From Chara braunii (lineage: Eukaryota; Streptophyta; Charophyceae; Charales; Characeae), in NCBI GenBank assembly GCA_003427395.1, contig BFEA01000040.1, forward strand, positions 4,197,163-4,244,567: DNA of 47,405 nucleotides. Direction: 5' to 3'. This document shows positions 30,165-41,764 of this stretch, piece after piece. The notes beneath the pieces are model-generated. The model saw only the letters and a program-made list of their open reading frames with translations, was not told where the DNA came from and ran no database searches. Both the position numbers and the translations under genes were made by a program. The number at the start of each line of letters is the position of its first letter. The first letter of the stretch is position 1.

Positions 30165-31514
30165 TCACGCCCATCCGACAACATCCCCCTCCCTCCCACC
30201 AGGTGCATCAATATAGACCCACCCCTCATAACCTGGGTCGACCGTCCACCACCTGGATTCGTCGAAGGGATCCTTTCGCAGTCGGCCTGTGGGCTTTGCT
30301 GTGTGTGAGGAGTGGCGAGTGCAGGCCATGTCGGAATTTAGGTGCCCATAAGCCTGGCATTTAAAACACCAGGGTCTGTGTTTGTGGGCCTTGTGGTTGC
30401 GGTACAGTTTACCTCCCACACAAAAGGGGATAACGTCGTCGATAGAGAAGACGTGCTCATCTACCAGGTTTATGGCTAGCATTAAATAGTCATCTCTCCG
30501 AGTCACATGGGGAGGCAGTGGGTCAATGAAATTAACCACGTCATACTTCTCGGCAAAATCCTGAACAAAGGCTGCTTGAATTTCGACCGGGATGTGCCGA
30601 AATTCCACCCAAAAATGCTCCCTCATCATCTGTTCCCTGCGCTCCTCCGGTCGTTGTGGTTTTGGGGGGGCCCAGGGATAAATGTGAACCTCCGATCTTT
30701 CACATCTGAGTGATTTCCATCCGTCCATCGTTCTTTTGTCAGCCTCTGATATGCTCAGGACGGTAATGACTGCCGACGAAGCGGGTTGGATCAGGAACAG
30801 TTCGCGCGCGCTCGCAGGGGAACCTTTGAATGCCGCTAACTTCTCCCCAATCCATCTCACTTTGTCATTTGTGGACTTGAAGGCGGCATCATCGTGGAAG
30901 GTCCAGTTACTTGCATGGCGGATAAACAAGGAATCCCTGGTTCTTACCGCATCTCCCGGGAGCACTCTAACGACAGTTGACGTGCCCCCTTGCTGCAACA
31001 TTCTGTTTTCAGGGGAAGCCAAAAGGCGAGATATGAAGAATGCCCCTGCCGTTGTTAGGTTTCTTAGAGGGACCTGCCATTCTGCCCCTTCCCCCCCGCT
31101 AGCACCTTCCTTCATACGTTGGATTGTGATGCTTTCCTAGGTGATGATGGGTTCTTTCACCCTTTCTGCCCAGGATTTGGCAGATGGCTCCTGGAAGGCC
31201 GAGCTGGCAGCGACGTCCATGTGGCTCTCACTAATAGTCTCAGAGCTCTTAGGTGATGATTGTTCCCCTTTGCCATCAGCCTCTGGGATATGGTCCTCGT
31301 TCTGAGCCATCTTTGGAGTATCCTTTTTCTCATTCTCTCTCTGGAGATTGTTCTGAGCATAGTTTCTAGCGATACCTTTGTACAGGAGCATTGAGTCAGC
31401 TCTTTTGTGGGCACGTTGGTTCCGGACTCTCATGCTTCCATTCACCATGATGCTTCGCGGTGAGAGGGGGGCGCTGCTTCCGAGATGCTGTCCTTTTAAA
31501 CTCGGGTCTTGCAC
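30165..31514 (-). pseudogene. L4 ORF1: N-terminus, gag-like domain and zinc knuckle
   Basis: The frame starts at ATG 31514 (a second ATG near 31451) and runs 450 codons with one in-frame TAG at 31137-31139. It reads SAKSWAERVKEPIIT, VPLRNLTTAGAFFISRLL, SNDKVRWIGEKLAAFK-type (TNDKVRWIGEKLAAFK), HFWVEFRHIPVEIQAAFVQD, FIDPLPPHVTRRDDYLMLA, HRPWCFKCQAYGHLNSDMAC (C-x2-C-x4-H-x6-C) and EGWVYIDAPGG. This is the RNA-binding protein of the element. It is the best-preserved ORF1 in the window and the template for reading L2. Confidence 0.88.
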
Positions 31515-31515
31515 T

Positions 31516-32450
31516 GCACGCCGCCCACGGGGGGGGGGGGGGGGGGGGAAGGACGCGATTAGGAAGGGTTGAGGAGGGGTCCGGGTGGTTGGGGAGAATC
31601 TGGGTCAGAGAAGGAGGAAGGGTTCGAGTGGCTGGGGAGGATCTGGATCGGCGAGGGGAGAATCTAATTCAGAGGGATGGCGGGAACCGGGGTCAGGGAA
31701 GGATCGAAGGTTCTAGCTGGAGGGGCTGGTCGGGTGGGAGGTACGGGATCAGGACAGGACGAGAGGATCGGGCTCGGAGGGGATGGCGGAGGTTCACCAA
31801 TCGGGAGCGGGGGAGGGTCGGGGAGAAAGGCAAGAGGTTGGAGAGGATCTAGATCGGAGAAGCGGGGGGGGTTTGGGAAGGAGGGCTGGGGAGGATCTGG
31901 TGGGTGGGGAGTTCTGATCTGGACCCAAGTGATTAAGATTTTTTGTCAATTGTCATTTTGATGGTAGAAAACTGTTATGCTTCCCTCCCTGTTCCCCTTC
32001 GAGCTTTGTTCCGTTTTCCTTTTAATTGCTCAGCTCGTCTTCCCTCCCGGTCGGAGAAACTTTCCTTGTTGCTTGATCGTCGCTTCCTTCGTTTTTCTAC
32101 CCCCTTTCCTTACCTTCGTCTCTTGCTTGTTGCGTTATTCCCATCCAATTTCTTTCCCTCGGTTTCCCTGCCCCCTCTCCTTCACTACCACGTTTTGAGC
32201 CCTTGTTTCTTCCTTGCTTTTCCTTTGCGAAGGGTTACGGTGTTCCCCGTCCGTCACTTCCTCATTCTGAGCTGTTAAAGATATCCTCCTTCCCCTTCCA
32301 TAATTCCTTCCCCTCCTTCCCTGTCCTGATTCCCTCCTTCCCCTTCCACCTAATCCCTTTCTACTCCCACCGCCTTTCTATGTTATTGGTTCTCTGTCGT
32401 CATCACTCCTTTCTTTCACGAGTCGCACCCTTCTTTCACGGATCTATCGA
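31516..32450. other. G-rich then pyrimidine-rich strand-asymmetric tract
   Basis: An 18-G run lies at about 31531-31548. From 31550 to 31920 come degenerate GAGGATCTGGATCGG-like units rich in GGG. From 31960 to 32450 the plus strand is C/T-rich (TTCCCC, CTTCCC). The G-rich part abuts the 5' end of L4 and could be its upstream region. The long open frames here are compositional. Confidence 0.6.
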
Positions 32451-32754
32451 CCAGATGAACCAAAAACACAAGGCCTTGCACACACGTCGATGATGCAGTG
32501 TCCAGCAAAGCGAGCCAATTCATTGGAGAACGGCCAACGTCCTCTTCCCCCTGCCGCGGCCATGTGAAGTCCTTCTCCCACGAGTCGGCACGGACGGGGG
32601 GATGAGGAGGAGAGGATGGGAGAGGGGTGCAACCCGGAAGAGCCAGGGGGGTAACAATTTTGAAGGGAAGGAGAAAAGGGGAGAAGAGAAGGAAAGGGGA
32701 AGACAGGAGGAGGAAGAGGAGAAAATTGTGACCGGGGAGGAGAAAACAGGGGGG

Positions 32755-32905
32755 GAAGGTAGGACACCGTGATAGAGGAAGGAAACGAGGGGGATGGAGA
32801 GAAGTCAGAGTGAGAAGGTGAGGGGGGGAAGCTAGGACACTGTGATAGAGGAAGGAAACGAGGGGGATGGAGAGAAGTCAGAGTGAGAAGCTGTGGAGAT
32901 GGAGA
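32755..32905. repeat. 73-bp tandem duplication
   Basis: AGGACACCGTGATAGAGGAA at 32761 and AGGACACTGTGATAGAGGAA at 32834 begin two near-identical units ending AGTCAGAGTGAGAAG. A partial third copy of ATGGAGAGAAG follows. Confidence 0.85.
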
Positions 32906-33439
32906 GAAGCCAGGGAGGTAACACGTCGAAGTCGAAGTCAGAGGGTGGCGATTCTGAGAGGGGTGGAGAGGCGAGGATTCGTGTAGCCGAAAGGTTTTTT
33001 TTTTTACTCACGTAACCGGTTTGTGCTGCTGGTTTATCGTATTCCTTGCCCTGTTTCACGCGTCTTGTCGTGAAGCGCTTGATTATGTGTGTCTGGCTCG
33101 CTTCCCCCACCATGCCAGTTTAGTAGCGCGGGGCCCCACGGAGAAGCAAGCTATGGCCAATCTCGCCTGGCTCTGTCGGTCCTGCTTCCGTCTTCAGTGA
33201 AGTAGTCATTCCGCTGCCCTGGTCCTAAGCTTAATCGCGGATCTTCTCTCCCTCCTCTCCCCGAGGCAGTATGTAGCAGTATGCACTTTCCCTCCCCGCC
33301 ACCCTCATCAACGCGGGCTATGGACGGCAGCGATGGTCGTCGCCTGTCTTCCCACGTTTCCGGAACTTTCGCAAGTCGTTCTACCCCGAGGACTGTTTCC
33401 CGCAACCTCCAGCGTAAGCCTGCTGCGCTGCTGATCGCC

Positions 33440-33900
33440 CGCTCCTGATCTTGTATTCGTCTCACTCTCCCCCCCCTTTGTCTTTCGTTCCTTCGACCTC
33501 CTGATCGCCCGCTCCCACTCTTCGCCCCCTTTGACTTGCCGATCGTTCGCCACTACTCACTCCTTGTATTCGTCTCACTCTTCCCCCCCTTGTCTTCCGT
33601 CCCTTCGACCCCCGGATCGCCCGCTCCAGACCTTGTATTCATCTCACTCTACACCCCCTTTGACTTGCAGATCGCCCGCTCCAGACCTTGTATTTGTCTC
33701 ACACTTCGCTGACTTGCAGATCGTTCGCCACTACTCACTCCTTGTATTCGTCTCACTCTTCCCCCCCTTTGTCTTTTGTTCCTTCGACCTCCGGAACGCC
33801 CACTCCAGACCTTGTATTCGTCTCACTTTTCGCCCCCTTTGACTTGCAGATCACCCGCTCCAGACCTTGTATTTGTCTCATTCACTCACACTTCGGCTCC
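33440..33900. repeat. Degenerate tandem array around CTTGTATTCGTCTCACTC
   Basis: Seven imperfect occurrences of CTTGTATTYGTCTCAC, at about 33451, 33563, 33632, 33687, 33740, 33816 and 33867, alternate with TTTGACTTGCAGATCGCCC and TCGACCYCCGGATCGCCCG blocks at 50-110 bp spacing. It is satellite-like and has no reading frame of its own. Confidence 0.75.
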
Positions 33901-34512
33901 GAAAGGCTGGCTCCACTCGGTTCCAATGACGGACAATCACGGTCGATCCCGTCCGAGCCCAAATCAGCCTGCATACTAAGGCTCTGGCTATGGAACCCGT
34001 ACGTGGCACCCGCGGGAAAACAGTGAAGTATTTCCAGCGCATGAGGACACCATCCACGTCAGCCCGTGACATGGTATGCCCTAGTGCCCCTACTTGCCGC
34101 CCGTGTGCGAAGCGCCGAGCTACCTACCACCGTCGTCCCCAGTAGCTACTCAACTTGCCCCAATCCAGCAAAGAATCTGGAGCAGATCACCTTCCCGGTA
34201 CCGCTGCTCCGGATACGCATCCGCTGCAGTACTCACCAAATGCAGAAAAGAAAAAAATGATGGGGCCACATATTTCCCCGGACCACATACGGGAATAGGG
34301 CGAATAGGGCAACTCTTCATAGGATCGGAGTATGCCACTCCAATTGTGGGAAAAAAAAAAGAAGAATGAACTGTATCTTAGGCGGATTTTTTAATGCATT
34401 TCTGAATTTGAAATGAATTAAAAAAAAAAAAAAACAGTTTCAGCGTCACACCTTTGAGCTAGGTCCACTAAACAGTGCATGTGGGACAAGGTCCCAGGGA
34501 AGCACCTACAGA
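33901..34512. other. No gene recognised
   Basis: Unique-looking DNA with a 14-base A run at about 34420-34434. No supported ORF or repeat. Confidence 0.5.
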
Positions 34513-34912
34513 AACAGCCATTTCGTCAAAACGGACATGTTTGATTTTTTGAAGGAAATTGGAAAATCCAAACCGGGGCCAAAATTTGATAATTTTGGGT
34601 ACGACATTCTGAAAATGCCCTTACCCCTCGATGTATCTGGACTCAGCAAAAGTCCACATACATCCAGGGGCTACGGCGCTCCCCCTGGATGTATGTGGAC
34701 TCTGGCTGAGACCAGATACATCGAGGGGGTAGGGCGTTTTCAGAACGCCGTACCGAAAACCTCATCAAATTTTGGCCCCAGTTTGGATTTTTAATTTCGT
34801 TCAAAAAATGAAACAAGTCCATTCTGACAAAATCGCTGTTCCGACGGCCCCAGTTTGGACTTTCAATTTCGTTCAAAAAATAAAACAAGTCAATTCTGAC
34901 GAAATCGCTTTT
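34513..34912. mobile_element. Palindromic transposon family P, copy 2 (400 bp, TSD CAGA)
   Basis: The left end is AACAGCCATTTCGTCAAAAC, as in copy 1. The centre is different but homologous in layout (ACATACATCCAGGGGC / CCCCTGGATGTATGT). The right arm is present twice in tandem, 34774-34845 and 34846-34912 (72-bp period). The flanks are CAGA at 34509-34512 and 34913-34916, again a 4-bp target duplication. It has no ORF. Confidence 0.88.
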
Positions 34913-35211
34913 CAGATGGGCCGGCAGGTGCCGAGTTCCCTACGGCACAGTCAGTTTCCAAATGGCTGCTAGCTGTCTTTGAGGATATCTTAAAAGTTCA
35001 AAGCTTTTGCAATTTAGATTAATAGTGGTGTCTACTCTTACCAGCATCAAGCACTGAAGGGGGTGTTTAAAAAAAAAAAAAGAAAAAAAAAAAGAGGTTA
35101 TATCATTATATGACATATATGTTCCTTTATATATATATATCGTCACAAACAGAACTGCCCGGTAAAACCGTAGGCAGAGAGAGAGAAGAGGACAATAAAC
35201 GAGGGGCTGTG

Positions 35212-35271
35212 ACAAACTGTTTCGTCGGAGTTTCACCGACTCATCAGGAGGCTGAACCCTCAACAGTCTGC
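35212..35271 (-). ncRNA. Type III hammerhead ribozyme, copy 1
   Basis: On minus, 5' to 3': stem III strand GCAGACUGU, cleavage-site U17 (triplet GUU), stem-loop I GAGG-GUUCAG-CCUC, core CUGAUGA, stem-loop II GUCGG-UGAAACU-CCGAC, core GAA, stem III strand ACAGUUUGU. Stem III pairs 9 bp with two G-U wobbles. All conserved core nucleotides are present. Self-cleavage is predicted between the complements of 35262 and 35261. The open end is stem III, hence type III, as in plant viroid-like and retrozyme ribozymes. Confidence 0.88.
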
Positions 35272-35348
35272 AGAATCCCCTCACTGATTACACTGTAAAT
35301 GATTATCGTCAAATAGAACTGCCCGGTAAAACGTAGGCAGGGGCTGTG

Positions 35349-35408
35349 ACAAACTGTTTCGTCGGAGTTTCACCGACTCATCAGGAGGCTGAACCCTCAA
35401 CAGTCTGC
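35349..35408 (-). ncRNA. Type III hammerhead ribozyme, copy 2
   Basis: Identical in all 60 positions to copy 1, 137 bp away in the same orientation. The cleavage site lies at the complement of 35399/35398. Cleavage at both sites of one minus-strand transcript would release a 137-nt RNA. Confidence 0.88.
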
Positions 35409-35441
35409 AGAATCCCCTCACTGATTACACTGTAAATGATA

Positions 35442-37004
35442 ATCTACCTTAACCAAAACCGAAGTAGACTATCACTCACCCACACCATATATATATTCCT
35501 TAGACTGACAAAACTTAGTGCCAACGGACTGTGATAGTCCTCTGGATACCCCTGATCGGTATCAGCGGGGTCTATGACCAACATGGGTGTGAGTGTGAGG
35601 GCGAGTGGGTTGTGTGTGGTGTGTGGGAGAGTGTTGGCCATAGCCTCTGCTGCTACTCGATGAAGGGTGGGGGACGATGAGAAAGGGAGGCACAGCTACT
35701 GGCAGGTCTCGGTCTTTGTGTTAGCCAGACCCCCACTGGCGGCCCCAACCCTATACCCTAACCATTACGGGCAAGGGGCAACATGAAATCTCCCCTTCAC
35801 AAAGAGAGAAAACTATGCTTGCAGGGGTCCCCTCTAGATAGTTTTAGGAGTACGTAGTGGAAGGTAAAAGAAACAGAAGTTGAGAGAAGAATATAGGGAA
35901 AAAAAAAAGAAACAGTTGTCTGATGACGGGCAGGTGGTAAGCAACTGAGGGCATACTCACGCGTTTTTTTAGCCATTTGGTCCCCGTGTGGTCACAGGGG
36001 CGGACTTCGTCCAGAAAGGACGAAGGAGCGACCCTGACACTTCGCACTCAGGGCAAGTGCGCCAGGTCACAGGGGTGAGAACCAACCAAAAAGATGGAAT
36101 TTGTTTTTTTTTTTTTTCCACACCAGTATAACTCGCTACAACGTAAATGGTTCTGGTCGCACTTCCAGTTGTTGGCGGGCTGTCTTCTTCGTCTACTATT
36201 TTCTTCAATTCGCGAACATAAAAAAAAAAAAAAAAAACGAAAGGTAATTTGAGACCACCTCTGGAGGTGGTGTCAAAAAGGGTCCTTCCACGTCCCCGCA
36301 GGCCGCTGACAAAAGGGTCACCATTTGAGGCATTTGGGTAGTGGGCCTCTCCAGTGTGACCCGAAAACTGACTCAAATTTTGGAATTTAGGGTCTTTTGG
36401 TCGTCGTGTGAGTGTGCCTTGACTCTCGACGGACCGATGGCAGGCAGTGCCTCCCCGAAGCAGGCACAACTTGAAGGTAAAAGAACTTGCATTGGCTTTC
36501 GCAGACGTCGTACCAATCAGACTAGACAACAAAAGGCTGAAGACCGGAGATCTCTCTCAGCCAGATGGTGGAGATCAGGGCGAGGGAGGATGACCTGGAA
36601 GTGAAGGACAGAGGATTTGGAAAATGAGCGTGGGATACGGGAAGTAGGGACTGGGTAGCCCAACTATTCCAGTGATACGAGGCCAGAAGGCAATGCTGGC
36701 ATGCATTATACACTCCAGTCTTTGTTTTGGCACATTATGTCCTCCATGAGAGCAAAGCCTCACATTTGTGCCAAAGTTTCATTTTTTATTCTTTTGAAAA
36801 TCCATTGCAAAAAAAAAAAAAAAAAAAGCAAAGAAAAGGACTCCTGCCTCGGCGTGCAAATAAATTGATTTTTAAACAAGTGCTGGTTGGCCACTTCCAG
36901 TCATGTGACTGGAGCAGGCAACACTACTGGGCGCAACTTCTTCCAAGCATACGGGATACTGCGCCAAGTTTTTGACTTGATACGTCAGCATTGTCTTTTT
37001 TTCT
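35442..37004. other. No gene recognised
   Basis: A run of A or T of 13-19 bases occurs four times (36103, 36221, 36810 and near 35890). No open frame shows a known domain. A short near-palindrome, CTGATCGGTATCAG, lies at 35550-35563. Confidence 0.5.
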
Positions 37005-37171
37005 TTTTTCTTTTTTCCTTTTTTTTTGTTTTTTTTTTGGAAAACTTCGTTTGCGGGAAGGCCACTTGACGAGGTGATAAGAGCAGCCCATCAAGTTGAT
37101 CCCAGCGTGGAAGGCTCCATCTGTTGGTGGGGAGCATCACCTGCTGGAAATCGGGTCCAGCGTCCCTATGC
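37005..37171 (-). repeat. Family H repeat, copy F
   Basis: A T-rich tract at 37001-37039 (A-rich on minus) is followed by ~75 variable bases and the core CTCCATCTGTTGGTGGGGAG...CTGGAAATCGGGTCCAGCG at 37115-37165. The single G/A change in AAATCGGG is shared with copy A. Confidence 0.72.
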
Positions 37172-37239
37172 AACGATATATGAATTGTTTGGGTGGCATA
37201 GTACGGGGCCCGACAGTAGGGTTAGAGGAGAGCCAAGGC

Positions 37240-37425
37240 TGAGATGGAGCTTAAACTGTTGCAGGACAAGATGAGTAAGTTGCAAGCTAATGGGGATGAA
37301 CCAATCTTACAAGGGACGAACCTAAAGGAGCGAATGGATGAGGCGGCCTGTGACGCCCAACCTCACGCCCAGCGCGACTTCCTGATCGGAGTAGGATGGG
37401 GGCCTGGAAGTGCGAAAAGGGGTTG
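37240..37425 (+). pseudogene. Coiled-coil ORF family, short remnant
   Basis: The frame MELKLLQDKMSKLQANG then LQGTNLKERMDEAA matches REQVDMLKSP and LGGTNLRNRLEQVA of the 16.6-18.1 kb ORF. Nothing of the remaining protein could be followed downstream with confidence. The remnant sits just after a family H repeat. Confidence 0.5.
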
Positions 37426-38854
<1,429 letters not shown>

Positions 38855-39879
38855 CGCTCTACACCCCCGATACAGGCACTCCGTCGCCACGTATCAACAC
38901 AGAGTTGTCACCCCGCTTGGCTTGAGCATGCAAGCCAGGTTCGCCCATGCGCCGCTGTCCGTCGCGGCCCCGCACGTCAACCCCGCATACCCAGCTCGTC
39001 GGATCGCCCAACTCTCGCACTCACTTACCTTCCAAACTTGCTCGTTAGCCAACCCTCACTGATCGCGCTAACCTCGAAATTCTTAGAGAGAAAACTAATC
39101 GCACTTGCAAAATTTATAGTGTGCACGCTTGCGCGAAGGATACGGGATAAAACCCAAGTGGTGAAAAGGAGAAGAGAGGAAGTGCCTACGTCTGCATGTC
39201 TGGGCCGTGGCGTGGGGGACACAGCCACTCTCCGCGCATCGATCCGGGTATGCAAGCATAGGAACCAATCAGGTCGGGGAAGAAGGTGTGCATACGCGAG
39301 CGAGCACAAGGTGGGAAGAGGGAAGAACACGAAGAACATCAAGAACAAGAAGATTACAGTTGCAATCACACCCGCCAAAACTTTTACAGTTAAGTGCAAG
39401 ATTAAGGCGCAAAAAAAAGTCAGAACCGAGATCTTGTTGTGGCAAGGCGTGCGTAAGCAGGAAGCGTCACACATCAAAATTCAGAATGTGCCTAAATTCA
39501 TAGCTTAAGTCTTAATTGCAAAGGAAAATTCCGAATAGAAAAACAATTCTGAGAGCCCGTGGGGGCTCGACATCAGTTGAAATTTAAAAAGAAAACGACA
39601 TTCTCACATGTTGATTGCACCAAAATCCCCAGTGCTCCCAACATAACAAGAAAGAAGCTATGGTACAGTTATTTCTCGCGCTCGCTAAGGCGCGATTACC
39701 CATCCGTTGGCACGGGATGTTCCTGGCACCGATCCGACAACTTTCAGCGGGAAACAAAGAAAAGAAACGAGGGCATCCTTGCGATTTGCCCGACCATCCC
39801 GTCTTTCCACATCTCACCCTCTTCGACCCTTCGTATTTCCCAAGCAGCTTCGCATAGAAAGTCGCACGATTACAAAAAA

Positions 39880-40250
39880 TAGTTCGTCACAGGCCAAGAG
39901 ATCGATAAGGAAAGGGAAGAAGGTTACACCTAGAAGGGAAGCACCGAAGGTGGCCGAGTCTACAGTCAACAGGCGGTTTGACTTCATTGAAGAGCAGAGG
40001 AAGTAGCTTGGCACGTACAAGAAGTCTGGGTTGGAGCCCCTTTGCAAGGAAGCGGGCATATCTATCACTACGCTGAGGCAGGTGATTGAGGAGCTTGCCG
40101 ATCATCGAGTGAATTTATCATTTGGTAAACAAAAAGAAACCAAAGAAGCGGGTGGTAAGTGCTTTGTACAAGTACTGGAGGATAATAGTACGCACCATAA
40201 AGATGGGGCAGCAAGCTCGGAAGGAGATCGACCTGATGAGCTATAGGGAA
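39880..40250 (+). pseudogene. Coiled-coil ORF family: PLC/GI module remnant
   Basis: The plus frame gives RRFDFIEEQRK, a TAG at 40004, then LGTYKKSGLEPLCKEAGISI, TTLRQVIEELADHRVNLSFG and KQKETKEAG. This aligns with SVPLCVDDGIPYKTVEQVVE, EIAELHANRMFGELRKGYK of the 16.6 kb ORF. The upstream Lys/Arg-rich text (KRSIRKGKKVTPRREA) may belong to it. A Ser-rich stretch and the GIY-YIG segment follow on the same strand, so both probably derive from one protein. Confidence 0.6.
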
Positions 40251-40617
40251 CCTTCCCGGACGCGGCCACCTTATGGTCATAGGCGACCTTTAGTCGGGAG
40301 AAGCGACATGTTTCACGAGCTACCTTTTCCACTCAACTCCGAGTCCTTGTCTTCTGCGAGCTTTTTCTCTAAGACTTCCTTTGAGGTTTCCTCTTCCTCT
40401 TCCTCTTCTTCTTGCTCTCCTCCTACTTCTTCTTTCTCGGCTACTGACTTGGATCCTGTCTCAGGTAAGGAGAATGAGTTTGATTTGTATCTCTGGGATA
40501 AAAAGTTCAGTGGCTTCTTTCGTTTGACGGTCCTTCGGTTGATCTTGGTTGGTCTTGTTCCATGAGCCGATAAGTTTCGCGATTATTTGCAAGGTGTTGC
40601 CGATGAGGGTCTTAATT
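40251..40617 (+). pseudogene. Ser-rich linker between PLC/GI and GIY-YIG modules
   Basis: The frame open at 40122-40565 reads SLSSASFFSKTSFEVSSSSS, ATDLDPVSGKENEFDLYLWD and KKFSGFFRL, then a stop, then ADKFRDYLQGVADEGLNFET leading into the nuclease segment. Its frame differs from the preceding module (a shift near 40130). Confidence 0.5.
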
Positions 40618-40920
40618 TCGAAACGTGTGAAGGGTCTCTGGTTTATGTATTGGTTTCTCCCTGGTCAAAACATGTTTACATCGGGTTAACTACTCGCTCG
40701 CTACATATATGATGGAATAGATGTGTATCGGACTGCCTACTCGGAAATCATCGAAGGAGGTAAACGCAATCATAAGTTGTATGTGTGGCTTATGAAATGT
40801 GGGATTGAGCAGTATGTTTGCCTTTCGTTCCTCCGATGTAAGTTAGACAAGGTGTTGATTTTGGAGAGGGTTGCTAATCCCTATTTAAACTCTTGTGATC
40901 GATGCAAGAATTTGAGGAGC
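40618..40920 (+). pseudogene. GIY-YIG endonuclease domain
   Basis: The text LVYVLVSPWSKHVYIGLTTR fits GIY-x(10)-YIG. After a TGA and a +1-type shift the next frame (40723-40956) continues NHKLYVWLMKCGIEQYVCLS and LDKVLILERVANPYLNS, which matches the later part of the fold: (H)KLY.WL, the catalytic Glu in LER, and P-x-LN. GIY-YIG nucleases nick DNA and are the endonuclease of many Penelope-like retroelements. Here the domain follows the coiled-coil/PLC module and no RT follows, which would suit an N-terminally placed GIY-YIG. It is inactive as it stands. Confidence 0.72.
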
Positions 40921-41525
40921 GGGAGAGATGTCGGAGGAAAAAACGGAATGGAATAGGAATGGAGAAGGTTGTTGTCGTTGTGCACATAATTTTTTATTCC
41001 ATTGTTGGGATGAATTCGCCTCGTCTCTCTACAATCCTTGACTTTTGTATCAATGGAAAAATGTCTTCTGTAGGGATTGTCTGTCGGGATGGGAGTAGGT
41101 TTGTGGAGCAATGGAAGGTAATTAAGCAAAGGTTCGGTTCGTCGGTTGTCAAGCATAATAGACGATGTGAGTTGTTGAAGAAAGTGGGGGGGGACGATTC
41201 TTGCTTATTTCTCCAATAGGGTCATTTTGCTCTCAGTACCTAGCTCTCAAGCCTTCCTTGGTGGGACTCTTGTCTAATCCTGTGTCCCGACGGGGGTTGA
41301 TGGGCTTGGACTTGGCGACAATGGTTTAAAGTTTTTTGGTTATCCGCCATAATCAGATTTTTCAGAAAAGTGGCCATACTCTTCTTTACGATCTACTGTC
41401 TCAGCAAGCCGCAAGCATGGGGTGAGTTCGCAACAACGTATGATAGTTAGGGTCACGTTTGACGAGGTGTTGAGTAAGCTCGTGATTAGGGCCTTTTGTG
41501 AAGAAGTGGTCATGAAGGAAAGGGA
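40921..41525 (+). other. Probable continuation of the GIY-YIG element, no domain named
   Basis: Frames of 70-105 codons continue (SRFVEQWKVIKQRFGSSVVK; GLGDNGLKFFGYPP) but shift often. No RT motif was found before the A-rich tract at about 41525-41600, which may mark the end of a retroposed copy. Confidence 0.4.
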
Positions 41526-41723
41526 AAAAAAAAAAAAAAAAAAAGGAAAAAAAAAAAGAAAGAAGAAAAAACAAGAAACAACAAATTCAACAAAAAAAGA
41601 AAAACAGGGAAATTGGCGAGAAGGGAAGAGAAAAGAGTGCGCTTGGTCGCAAAATATGTCCTCAGGCTCAGTAGTCCAGTCGCCCTGCTTCCAATTGTCT
41701 TTTTATCTCGCCATTCCCCTTCT

Positions 41724-41726
<3 letters not shown>

Positions 41727-41761
<35 letters not shown>
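41727..41761. repeat. (TG)n microsatellite
   Basis: Seventeen TG units. Confidence 0.97.

Positions 41762-41764
<3 letters not shown>

Larger units (their letters stand above)
25180..31515 (-). mobile_element. LINE L4, GC-rich non-LTR retrotransposon
   Basis: This minus-strand LINE has ORF1 (31514 to 28276), endonuclease (about 28190-27292), RT (about 27290-25560) and the extreme ORF2 C-terminus (25477-25190). It is 5' near-complete, carries in-frame stops and shifts, has lost the zf-RVT part of ORF2, and is interrupted by the palindromic element at 28482-28817. The 3' boundary before the purine-rich DNA at 25020-25190 is approximate. Confidence 0.85.
35139..35441 (-). repeat. Tandem dimer of a hammerhead-ribozyme repeat
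   Basis: Two direct units share ATCGTCA..A..AGAACTGCCCGG, CGTAGGCAG, GGGGCTGTGAC, the 60-bp ribozyme and CAGAATCCCCTCACTGATTAC with ACTGTAAATGAT. Unit 1 has about 27 extra bp with an AG run (35183-35208). From the ribozyme onward the units are identical, with a 137-bp offset. Short tandem hammerhead units resemble retrozymes or hammerhead satellites of other eukaryotes. No primer-binding site, polypurine tract or flanking duplication was identified. Confidence 0.8.

Noticed and set aside
29385-30364. Plus-strand frames of 165-209 codons
   Set aside because: They lie antisense to the L4 ORF1, and the Cys/Gly/Val-rich text comes from its Gln/Pro-rich linker.
31460-31961. Gly/Arg-rich ORFs of 94-130 codons
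   Set aside because: They are produced by G-rich degenerate repeats and have no domain or start context.
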